Below, piece after piece: positions 8,159 to 15,484 of a stretch of DNA of 35,930 nucleotides (its first letter is position 1; each line of letters opens with the position of its first letter). Under the pieces are notes generated by a model. It made no database searches, was not told the DNA's origin, and saw only the letters and a list, made by a program, of their open reading frames with translations. Both the position numbers and the translations under genes were made by a program. The DNA is from an uncultured Bacteroidaceae bacterium (lineage in GTDB: Bacteria; Bacteroidota; Bacteroidia; Bacteroidales; Bacteroidaceae), in the NCBI GenBank assembly GCA_904501945.1, contig CAJGCU010000007.1, positions 1 through 35,930 on the forward strand, read 5' to 3'.

Positions 8159-8605
8159 ATGAAAAAAAACACGTTTATGCTTGCAGCACTCGCAATAGCT
8201 GCCAGCACTTTTTTCACGAGTTGTGATGATGAAGACAAGGAATCACGCCTTCCTGTTTTTGACAAAATAGTCCTCTCGCCATCATCTGTCGCACAACCAG
8301 GCGACACTCTGACTGCAACACTTTACTTCAGCGACCCTGGAAAATATGTAAAAGGCACATATGCATATGCATCAAATCCTGGACTTGCAGGTGTTTCTGG
8401 ACAGTTTGACTGTGGAAGCACCAAATCGTCTACCACATTCAAAATTATCATTCCCACTCAAGAAGAAGCAGGTGACACCCCTATTACAGGAAAAACGTAC
8501 ACATTAACGCTTAGCCCCATGAGGATGAGTGCATTTGCTGGCTATTCGCCCTACATTGACCCATCAAAAATGGGGACGGTCTCTGCAACTTTCAGAATAG
8601 AATAA
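8159..8605 (+). CDS. Lipoprotein of unknown function, first gene of an arabinoxylan operon
   Basis: A 148-residue exported lipoprotein. The signal peptide ends in the lipobox FFTSC. The Cys is followed at once by an acidic stretch (DDEDKE), which in Bacteroidota resembles the signal for export to the cell surface. The rest is predicted to be mainly beta strand, with many Thr and Ser residues (DTLTATLYF, KSSTTFKIIIP, GKTYTLTLSP), compatible with an Ig-like or sugar-binding fold. I recognise no family. It lies 26 bases before the GH51 gene and shares its strand and promoter. A role at the surface next to the arabinofuranosidase is inferred from context only. Confidence 0.75.
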   Translation: MKKNTFMLAALAIAASTFFTSCDDEDKESRLPVFDKIVLSPSSVAQPGDTLTATLYFSDPGKYVKGTYAYASNPGLAGVSGQFDCGSTKSSTTFKIIIPTQEEAGDTPITGKTYTLTLSPMRMSAFAGYSPYIDPSKMGTVSATFRIE

Positions 8606-8631
8606 TTATCATCATAAACCTAAACTAATAA

Positions 8632-11103
8632 ATGAAAAAAACACTTATTTCAGCTCTTATAGCTATCTTCGCTTTGCCAGCTTGGGCAAACCATCCAGAC
8701 TCCGTCTTTGTTCGTCCAGACGTACAAAATGGCATTCGTGACTTTCAGATAGCTTACTCTATTGACGGAAAACATTGGACACACGTGTCTTGCAACTTGT
8801 TTGAAAGCGACTATGGAACATGGGGAAGCGAGAAAAAACTCTATTATCCAGTTCTATCTTATGATGGAGAAATGTACCATGCAACTTTCATTCCCAACCC
8901 CAATCATCCACAGATTGCAAAAACCTGCTCTGAGAACTTTTCTCTTTGGAAGCCACAAGACTATCCATACGTAGCAAAAGACGAATTCCCTGCTTTGCTG
9001 GAGAAGCAGAAAAAAGAATCAGAAAACAATGTCATTCGCATTCCTTATTCTGGTTTGAAGAATCTCTTGAACAAAAAGAAATTTGCTGACCAGAATGCAG
9101 AATGGAATAGAGACGATTTCATCGCAAAGGGAGCTTTCATCGAAAATGCAGTTGATGAGATTCATTCAAAACTCACTATCGACTGGAACGACCGTAAGGC
9201 TATTTCCCCAGAACTGATGGGTATCTTTTTTGAAGACATCAGCTATGCTGCCGATGGAGGATTGTATGCAGAGCTCATCCAGAACAGAGACTTTGAATAT
9301 ACAGCAGATGACCATGGGGGATGGAACGCCAAGACAGCATGGAAGCTTGAAGGAGCAGGAACAGAATGGAGCATTGCGACAGAAAATCCTATCCACAAGA
9401 ACAACGCAAACTATTCAGTCTTGAAGACCACAGCCAAAGGAGCAAAACTCATCAATGAGGGATGGGACGGAATCTTGGTGAAGAAAGGTGAAAAGTACGA
9501 CTTCAGCATGTTTGCAAAAGGCAAAGGCTCACTTCGTGTTTCTCTTGTGGACGAAGGCAAAACAATTGCTACTACCACCATTAAGGCATCATCAGAATGG
9601 AAACAATCTAAGTCAGTATTAAAACCAACAGAATCAGCAGAAAAAGCAAACTTAGTTATAGAACCACTTCAAGAAGGAACTATCAATATAGATTTCATTT
9701 CGCTGTTTCCACAGAACACTTTCATGGGACACAAAAATGGACTTCGCAAGGACCTTGCAGAAGTGATTGCTGACCTGAAGCCACAGTTTGTCCGCTTCCC
9801 TGGAGGATGCGCCACACATGGCCAAGGTATCGACAACATTTACCATTGGCAAGCAACAGTAGGAGAACTCTGGGAGCGTCAGCCAGACATGAACATTTGG
9901 AACTACCACCAGACAAGAGGATTGGGTTTCTTTGAATATTTCCAATTCTGCGAAGATATTGGCGCAGAGCCCCTCCCCGTATTGGCAGCAGGCGTTCCTT
10001 GCCAAAACTCTTGGAAGGGAGGAAATGGACAGCAAGGAGGCATTCCATTCGAGAAAGACCTGAATGGAAAACCATCTCCTTATACATACAACGGGAAACC
10101 TCTCACAATGGAAAGCTACCTGCAAGAACTGCTCGACCTTATCGAATGGGCAAATGGCGACGCCAAAACATCTGAATTGGCAAAAATACGCGCCAAGGCA
10201 GGACACCCAAAGCCTTTCAACCTTAAATATTTAGGTATTGGAAATGAAGACCTTATCAGCGACGTGTTCCTCGAAAGATACAATTTCCTTATTGAAGGAA
10301 TCAAGAAAGCACATCCTGAAATCACAGTTATCGGCACAGTTGGACCTTTCTGGGAAGGAAGCGACTATGAATATGGATGGAGAGAAGCCAAGAAGAAAAA
10401 CATCGAGATTGTAGACGAGCACTACTACAACTCCACAGGCTGGTATTTCCACCATCGCGACTACTATGACAACTATGACCGCAACGGCACAAAGGTATAT
10501 TTGGGCGAATACGCTTCACAGGGAAACAATGTAATCAACGCCCTTGTAGAAGCAGCCTATCTCACCAATGTGGAAAGAAATGCAGATGTTGTCGTGATGA
10601 CCTCATACGCTCCACTTCTTGCCAAGAATGGGCATACGAATTGGAACCCTGACCTGATCTACTTTGACAACGGAAAGGTATACCCAACCAGCAACTACTA
10701 TGTGCAGCGCGCTTTCGGCCAGAATGCAGGCGACGAATATGTATATTCAGACCTTCAGACAGAAAGCAAGTCGAGGGGAAGAGCACAAAGAGCAAGCAAG
10801 GATATACAGGAGCGACTCGACAAGTCCGTCGTTGTTGACAAAGAGACTGGCGACATCATCATCAAGTTCGTCAGCATGCTGCCGAAGGAGTCCACAGTAG
10901 CCATCAACCTTGGAGCAGATGCTCTGAACGGCTATAGCACAGAAGCAGACTTGACCATCATGTCACAAGACCAAGACCCTAGCCGCCAGCGCGACTGGGC
11001 TGTGAACGAAACAAAGCCACTGGCCGTAAGCAGCGAGTTTACTGTAACTCTTCCAAAGTATTCTTTCTCGATTATACGTATCAAGAAAGCACAAGTAAAA
11101 TGA
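8632..11103 (+). CDS. Alpha-L-arabinofuranosidase, GH51
   Basis: A secreted or periplasmic retaining glycosidase that removes arabinofuranosyl side chains from arabinoxylan or arabinan. The signal peptide ends at about Ala19 (ALPAWA). Residues 20-140 form an extra N-terminal module not needed for GH51 catalysis (it includes DYGTWGSEKKLYYP). The GH51 domain begins near residue 180 (ISPELMGIFFEDISYAADGG), with an inserted beta-sandwich region and FVRFPGGCATHG. The acid/base is Glu539 in GIGNEDL and the nucleophile is Glu626 in YLGEYAS. At 823 residues it is longer than the usual 500-660 because of the added modules. Its stop overlaps the next start (ATGA), so the esterase is translationally coupled. 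Confidence 0.92.
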   Translation: MKKTLISALIAIFALPAWANHPDSVFVRPDVQNGIRDFQIAYSIDGKHWTHVSCNLFESDYGTWGSEKKLYYPVLSYDGEMYHATFIPNPNHPQIAKTCSENFSLWKPQDYPYVAKDEFPALLEKQKKESENNVIRIPYSGLKNLLNKKKFADQNAEWNRDDFIAKGAFIENAVDEIHSKLTIDWNDRKAISPELMGIFFEDISYAADGGLYAELIQNRDFEYTADDHGGWNAKTAWKLEGAGTEWSIATENPIHKNNANYSVLKTTAKGAKLINEGWDGILVKKGEKYDFSMFAKGKGSLRVSLVDEGKTIATTTIKASSEWKQSKSVLKPTESAEKANLVIEPLQEGTINIDFISLFPQNTFMGHKNGLRKDLAEVIADLKPQFVRFPGGCATHGQGIDNIYHWQATVGELWERQPDMNIWNYHQTRGLGFFEYFQFCEDIGAEPLPVLAAGVPCQNSWKGGNGQQGGIPFEKDLNGKPSPYTYNGKPLTMESYLQELLDLIEWANGDAKTSELAKIRAKAGHPKPFNLKYLGIGNEDLISDVFLERYNFLIEGIKKAHPEITVIGTVGPFWEGSDYEYGWREAKKKNIEIVDEHYYNSTGWYFHHRDYYDNYDRNGTKVYLGEYASQGNNVINALVEAAYLTNVERNADVVVMTSYAPLLAKNGHTNWNPDLIYFDNGKVYPTSNYYVQRAFGQNAGDEYVYSDLQTESKSRGRAQRASKDIQERLDKSVVVDKETGDIIIKFVSMLPKESTVAINLGADALNGYSTEADLTIMSQDQDPSRQRDWAVNETKPLAVSSEFTVTLPKYSFSIIRIKKAQVK

Positions 11104-12191
11104 GACACTCCCTTCTTGTTCTTATCCTCGCGCTTTTGCCCATCCAACACATTGGTGCACAATCTATTGAAAGCGACGAGGCTATTATCAAGCCGACTGA
11201 TAAGAACATACTATACATAGGACGCATCGGGGGAAACCCTGAGCGTCCTATGTTCACATATCCAGGCGTGCAAATCAGAAGCGGGTTCACAGGCAGCAGC
11301 CTCAAGATGCTGGCCAAACCCAACAGCGGCTATTTTATGGTGCAAATTGATGACAACGAAGCCTTTAAGGTTGGATTCTGCAACGAAAAAGACTCGATTG
11401 CTGAACTGGCATCGCAATTGCCCGACACACGCCATCAAGTCATCATCACCTACATAGGAGAAGGCTATGAGCGACTGCCCGAATTTCGAGGGTTCATCGT
11501 CAAAAAAGGGCAAGGACTCGCTTCTGCAGCACCACTTCCTTTACACAAAATTGAATTTATAGGAAATTCAATTACTTGCGGATATGGCATCGAAGCAGAT
11601 TCTCCCACAGCACCCTATCTCGAAGAAACAGCGAACTACTATTACACCTACGCTGCGCAAACAGCTCGCAACCTTGATGCCCAAGCCCTCGTGGTGGCAC
11701 GCAGCGGCATAGGAGTGTATCGCAACTATAACGGCCCCCCAACAGGCGACATCGTGAACATGAACACAGAATATCCCTATACATTTTTATATAATAACCA
11801 GTACCGTTGGGATTTCTCACGTTTCACCCCAGATGTTGTCTGCATCAATCTTGGCACCAACGACACATCGACCCAAGGTGCAGACTCCCTGCTCTTCACG
11901 CAAGGGTACAAGAAACTATACCATCAAGTACGAAGCCATTATCCAAAGGAAAAGATTGTCTTCCTCTGTGGCTGCATGATGACAGGAAAGGCACTTCTTT
12001 CTGCCCAACAGGCAATGGATGCCACAACCAGCTACGCGCACAAGCAAGGAGATCCAGAAGTATATCGTTTTGATTTCACACCCCACGACGGCACTCTTGG
12101 CTACGGCGCATCTTATCATCCGTCCATGCGTCAGCACGAAAAAATGGCAAATGAACTCACAGCTTTCCTGCGCAAACTTATGAAATGGTAG
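11100..12191 (+). CDS. CE2-type acetylxylan esterase (SGNH/GDSL hydrolase)
   Basis: Predicted to remove acetyl groups from xylan. A signal peptide ends near GAQ (residues 1-21). Residues 22-140 form a jelly-roll N-domain typical of CE2. The SGNH domain then shows FIGNSITCGYG with nucleophile Ser157, GTND with Asn254, and YHPSMRQHEKMA with His340. The position three before the His is Ala337 and two before is Ser338, so the usual Asp of a triad is absent. CE2 enzymes that work with a Ser-His dyad are known. At 363 residues it is normal. It overlaps the GH51 stop by 4 bases, which fits joint attack on substituted arabinoxylan. Confidence 0.88.
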   Translation: MRHSLLVLILALLPIQHIGAQSIESDEAIIKPTDKNILYIGRIGGNPERPMFTYPGVQIRSGFTGSSLKMLAKPNSGYFMVQIDDNEAFKVGFCNEKDSIAELASQLPDTRHQVIITYIGEGYERLPEFRGFIVKKGQGLASAAPLPLHKIEFIGNSITCGYGIEADSPTAPYLEETANYYYTYAAQTARNLDAQALVVARSGIGVYRNYNGPPTGDIVNMNTEYPYTFLYNNQYRWDFSRFTPDVVCINLGTNDTSTQGADSLLFTQGYKKLYHQVRSHYPKEKIVFLCGCMMTGKALLSAQQAMDATTSYAHKQGDPEVYRFDFTPHDGTLGYGASYHPSMRQHEKMANELTAFLRKLMKW

Positions 12192-12237
12192 CACCCTACT
12201 TTCCGTATTTTCTTCATCGCAAAAACCACACTCCCTC

Positions 12238-12306
12238 CGTCACTTTTACGATGCACCCTTCATCGTAAATACGATACACTTTGCAACGTAATTACGATAC
12301 ACCCGC
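12238..12306 (+). repeat. Tandem 23-base-period intergenic repeat, locus A
   Basis: Three units start at 12238, 12261 and 12284, exactly 23 bases apart. The first is poorly conserved. The cores are CATCGTAAATACGAT and CAACGTAATTACGAT, near-palindromes around CGTAATTACG. The locus lies between the CE2 stop and the rplU promoter. Related copies with the same period are at 19839-19901 and, inverted, at 29539-29607. Confidence 0.75.
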
Positions 12307-12387
12307 CATCTCTTTCATGAGAAAGGCGCGATTCAATAGATATAGAAGGAATTATGGACAAAAAAGTGCAAAAATGAGATGGAAAAG

Positions 12388-12419
12388 TTTTGACAGTTGC
12401 AAAAAAATCCGTATCTTTG
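12388..12419 (+). promoter_or_regulatory. Strong promoter of rplU-rpmA
   Basis: TTTTG (12388-12392), a 19-base spacer and TATCTTTG (12412-12419) match the Bacteroidota consensus at both elements. Transcription should start near 12425. Confidence 0.75.
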
Positions 12420-12420
12420 T

Positions 12421-12480
12421 AGCCGATTTATGTCGGAAAGGCTCGAACAAGTAAACGCACGACGCGTTTCGCCTACCGAT
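12421..12480 (+). promoter_or_regulatory. Structured rplU leader, candidate L21 autoregulatory element
   Basis: The leader of about 80 bases can form a nested hairpin: TCGG (12433-12436) with CCGA (12476-12479), GGC (12440-12442) with GCC (12471-12473), and an apical perfect stem AAACGC/GCGTTT (12453-12458 with 12464-12469). A competing small hairpin pairs CCGA (12423-12426) with the same TCGG. L21 leaders that bind the protein are known in Firmicutes. A similar role here is inference. The upstream CCGA is at or before the predicted start site, so the competing fold depends on the true start. Confidence 0.45.
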
Positions 12481-12505
12481 TCAACCCTAAACAATTCAAA
12501 ATAAA

Positions 12506-12823
12506 ATGTACGTAATTGCAGAAATTCAGGGTCAGCAGTTCAAGGTTGAAGAGGGCAAGAAGCTCTATGTTCACCACATCCAGAATGTGGAGGCCAACGC
12601 AACTGTTGAGATTGAGAAAGTGTTGTTGGTTGACAACGACGGTGTTGTAACAGTAGGAACTCCAACTGTTGAGGGCGCAAAGGTTGTTCTCGAAGTTGTA
12701 TGCCCACTCATCAAGGGTGACAAGGTACTCGTATTCCACAAGCGTCGTCGCAAGGGCTATCGCAAGCTCAGAGGTCATCGTGAACAGTTCACTCAGGTTC
12801 TCGTAAAGTCTATCGTTGCATAA
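12506..12823 (+). CDS. rplU: Large ribosomal subunit protein bL21
   Basis: A 105-residue ribosomal protein that binds 23S rRNA in the large subunit. The start MYVIAEIQGQQFKVEEG and the C-terminal basic block FHKRRRKGYRKLRGHREQFTQV are diagnostic, and the length matches the family. It is followed after 59 bases by rpmA, the usual partner in bacteria. Expression is expected to be high, given the near-consensus promoter and the possible control by the folded leader. Confidence 0.97.
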   Translation: MYVIAEIQGQQFKVEEGKKLYVHHIQNVEANATVEIEKVLLVDNDGVVTVGTPTVEGAKVVLEVVCPLIKGDKVLVFHKRRRKGYRKLRGHREQFTQVLVKSIVA

Positions 12824-12882
12824 ATTAGCATTTCATTAGACTTTTAACAATCAATTTTTAATCATTAAGAAGTTTATCCAAC

Positions 12883-13152
12883 ATGGCACATAAAAAAGGT
12901 GTAGGTAGTTCAAAGAACGGCCGTGAGTCACACTCAAAAAGACTCGGAGTGAAGCACTTCGGTGGCGAAAAAGTAAAGGCTGGTAACATCATCGTTCGCC
13001 AGCGTGGTACAAAGCACTATCCAGGCAAGAACGTAGGTATTGGCAAAGACGATACTCTCTTCGCGCTCGTTGACGGTATTGTTGTGTTCAAGCGTGGTCG
13101 CGAAAACCGCAGCACAATCTCTATCGAGCCAATCGTTGTTGCTGAAGCATAA
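12883..13152 (+). CDS. rpmA: Large ribosomal subunit protein bL27
   Basis: An 89-residue ribosomal protein whose N-terminal tail reaches the peptidyl transferase centre. MAHKKGVGSSKNGRES, RLGVKHFGGE and the RQRGTKHYPGKNVG block are the family signature. The N-terminus begins directly with MAHKKG, with no cleavable extension as found in Firmicutes. It is cotranscribed with rplU and closed by the hairpin at 13174-13219. Confidence 0.97.
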   Translation: MAHKKGVGSSKNGRESHSKRLGVKHFGGEKVKAGNIIVRQRGTKHYPGKNVGIGKDDTLFALVDGIVVFKRGRENRSTISIEPIVVAEA

Positions 13153-13173
13153 ATTAATTGAGTACAACAACAC

Positions 13174-13224
13174 AACGGACAGCAATTGTTCATCTTCCTG
13201 ATGACGGTTGCTGTCCGTTTCTTT
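13174..13224 (+). terminator. Terminator of rplU-rpmA
   Basis: A 12-base perfect stem (13174-13185 with 13208-13219) has an inner TCATC/GATGA stem in its loop and is followed by a short T-rich tail (TTTCTTT). The hairpin is strong. The T tract is modest. Confidence 0.7.
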
Positions 13225-13309
13225 ACATCACCCCAAAATGGTGAAAGGCACTCCAATTACAATTATGCAGCAATTTCATCTTTCACTCTATTTCTATCTA
13301 AAAAACAAC

Positions 13310-13317
13310 TACCTTTG
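13310..13317 (+). promoter_or_regulatory. -7 element of nth
   Basis: TACCTTTG matches TAnnTTTG. Transcription would start near 13323, which rules out the upstream TTG at 13320 as a start codon and favours the ATG at 13353. No clear upstream TTTG is seen. Confidence 0.5.
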
Positions 13318-13352
13318 TATTGCATAATACACACAACAGGGAATTTAGCAAA

Positions 13353-14000
13353 ATGACAAAGAAAGAACGTTACAGCCAAATCATCGACTACTTCATGCAC
13401 GCCATGCCCGAAGCAGAAACGGAACTCAAATACAGAAACTCCTATGAATTGCTTTGTGCAGTCATGCTATCAGCACAATGCACAGACAAGCGAGTCAATC
13501 TTGTAACGCCAGCTCTCTTCGAAGCCTTCCCCACTCCATTGACGCTGTCAAAAGCAACCGAAGAAGAGGTTTTGCAATACATCAAATCAGTCAGCTATCC
13601 CAACAGCAAAGCCAAGCACCTCGTGCAGATGGCCCAGCAGCTCATGGAAAGGCATAGCGGGGAGATTCCCAATGACTTCAATTCTCTCACAGCCCTATCT
13701 GGCGTGGGGAGGAAAACGGCAAACGTCATCTTGAGTGTCGCATTCAACCAAGCCGCAATGGCTGTGGACACACACGTATTTCGCGTGAGTCGTCGCATTG
13801 GTTTAGTACCTATCCAATGCTCAACGCCTTATGCCGTAGAACAAGAACTGGTCAAACACATTCCGACAGACATCATGCCCCTTGCGCACCACTGGCTCAT
13901 CCTTCATGGAAGATATACATGCAAAAGCCTGAATCCTAAGTGCGAAGAATGTGGAATAAGAAATTTCTGCAAAGAATTTTCGAAAAAAAAGAATTCCTAA
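13353..14000 (+). CDS. nth: Endonuclease III (DNA glycosylase/AP lyase)
   Basis: A base-excision repair glycosylase for oxidised pyrimidines with AP lyase activity. The helix-hairpin-helix LSGVGRKTANVI carries the catalytic Lys. VDTHVFRVSRRIG carries the catalytic Asp. The C-terminal CX6CX2CX5C (CKSLNPKCEECGIRNFC) binds a [4Fe-4S] cluster. From the ATG at 13353 it has 215 residues, the usual length for bacterial Nth. The frame extends to a TTG at 13320, but that lies at or before the predicted transcription start. It converges on the membrane gene at 14015-14716 with a 14-base gap. Confidence 0.95.
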   Translation: MTKKERYSQIIDYFMHAMPEAETELKYRNSYELLCAVMLSAQCTDKRVNLVTPALFEAFPTPLTLSKATEEEVLQYIKSVSYPNSKAKHLVQMAQQLMERHSGEIPNDFNSLTALSGVGRKTANVILSVAFNQAAMAVDTHVFRVSRRIGLVPIQCSTPYAVEQELVKHIPTDIMPLAHHWLILHGRYTCKSLNPKCEECGIRNFCKEFSKKKNS

Positions 14001-14014
14001 TTCTTGCAGCCATC

Positions 14015-14716
14015 TTATCGAAGAAAGGCCAACACTATATAAAGAACAAGAGGAGCATAATACAAGAAACAACGAAAAGCAAACAGACACGTTTCGCCAG
14101 AACTGAACAAAGAGAATACATCTGTAAACTCAAGACAGCACACAAATTGGCTGGCCAGAAAGAGAATAACAAAATAATTGGCCACAACAGAGAAGATTCT
14201 CGTGTGCGCGTGTATGAAATCACTTATTCTGATGAACCTTCCAGACGTATAGCCATACACATTGCCAACAATAATTATATAACAAGCCACAAGTCCATAT
14301 AGCCCTTTTGTGAAAGCAGAATCTTCTATTGTTCCGAATGCGCTCAGAAGCAATGCGTTAGGAAGGAAGAGAAGCATCGAGAAAAACAACAGAATAGTAG
14401 CGGCTGAGATGCCTGTAATTTGCAACGCTCTTTTTTGTTTCAACGACAAATGCCCTCGCAGAACCTTAAAAATCCCAGATTCACGCAACACGCTGATAGA
14501 CATGAGGCCCAACAGAATCTTTGCTAACGGAACAGTTGAAAAATTGGCAACGATATTGCTACATATCCACCGTATCCCTCTTGGTGTTAAAATCCCTATT
14601 ATCTCATTCACATAAATGCTTGCCAACCATGATGTCAACAGCAAAACAACAAATGCAATGACAATACCCAGCAAGTAATACTGCAAAATTCGCTGAATGA
14701 GTTCTTTATATTTCAT
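14015..14716 (-). CDS. Small AbgT-like integral membrane protein
   Basis: A 233-residue membrane protein with about six hydrophobic segments. After the first segment, the stretch ILTPRGIRWICSNIVANF and then LLGLMSISVLRESGIF resembles the conserved block of AbgT/MtrF transporters (usually GLRWM...NF...LG..VAE.SG). AbgT proteins have about 500 residues, so this would be a half-size relative. The transport substrate, if any, is unknown. The ATG at 14716 is preferred over an in-frame TTG at 14725. It follows the response regulator gene by 36 bases on the same strand, so it may belong to the sensor operon and may be its output or its sensor partner. Family assignment rests on one motif block. Confidence 0.6.
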   Translation of the reverse strand: MKYKELIQRILQYYLLGIVIAFVVLLLTSWLASIYVNEIIGILTPRGIRWICSNIVANFSTVPLAKILLGLMSISVLRESGIFKVLRGHLSLKQKRALQITGISAATILLFFSMLLFLPNALLLSAFGTIEDSAFTKGLYGLVACYIIIVGNVYGYTSGRFIRISDFIHAHTRIFSVVANYFVILFLASQFVCCLEFTDVFSLFSSGETCLFAFRCFLYYAPLVLYIVLAFLR

Positions 14717-14752
14717 ACCAAGCAAAAGAAAGAGATTCTGCCAATATAGTTA

Positions 14753-15472
14753 TTAATCCTCGTCTGGATGCAGATTGTCTATGTCAAGAATACGCAATTC
14801 TATTGCCTTTGTTACCAATCGCGTTGCATTTACGCTGATGTTCTCGTCTTCAAACAAACGTCTTATCAAATCGTTCTGCCTCTTTTCCAACGACTTAACT
14901 CCAAATGGCATACCTTTCAGGCCTGCAATCATGTCCTTAGTATAACCTAATGCCAAATGGCGAAGAAAACGTTCGTCATATTCGTCAATGTCATAACTAA
15001 GCAAAGCTTCCTGTCGCATAGACTCATTCAATACAGACTTACGATATCGCTGAAGGATTTTCTCCAGAATAGGCTGGTTGAAGACCATTCTTTTCCCATC
15101 CAGCACACTCTTTACGTCACCTCTCGTGAGCAATTCACCACTCTTCAAGATAATTCCATCTGTACCTGCATCCAATGCATCTACCCAAAGTTTCTCATTC
15201 AGAATTTCTCCTGTGAAAATGAGGACATGAACATCTGGATAACGGCGTCTCAATTGCTTGCACACATCAACACCAACAGTTGTAGACCCTCCTAACCCAA
15301 GATCTAATAAAACCATATCGGGCTGATTATCACGCATAAGTTTCCACAAATCATTCTCATTCATGGCAGTACCTACTATTTCTGCTTCAGGAATGTCTGA
15401 ACGAAAGATTTCTTTTGTGCCCTTCATCTCAAGAGCCACATCTTCTACTATTATAACTTTGAATGGATTCAT
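14753..15472 (-). CDS. Response regulator, receiver plus divergent LuxR/NarL-like output domain
   Basis: A 239-residue response regulator. The receiver domain (about 1-125) has the acidic pair Glu10/Asp11, phosphoacceptor Asp57 in VLLDLGLGG, Thr87 and Lys110, all complete. The C-terminal part (about 160-235; DERFLRHLALGYTKDMIAGL, then SLEKRQNDLIRRLF) has the layout of a LuxR/NarL helix-turn-helix but with an insert between the two recognition helices and few of the usual residues. It starts 12 bases after the kinase gene, so the pair is cotranscribed and cognate. Target genes are not visible. The small membrane gene downstream may be part of the same unit. Confidence 0.85.
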   Translation of the reverse strand: MNPFKVIIVEDVALEMKGTKEIFRSDIPEAEIVGTAMNENDLWKLMRDNQPDMVLLDLGLGGSTTVGVDVCKQLRRRYPDVHVLIFTGEILNEKLWVDALDAGTDGIILKSGELLTRGDVKSVLDGKRMVFNQPILEKILQRYRKSVLNESMRQEALLSYDIDEYDERFLRHLALGYTKDMIAGLKGMPFGVKSLEKRQNDLIRRLFEDENISVNATRLVTKAIELRILDIDNLHPDED

Positions 15473-15484
15473 CTTATTTGAGTT

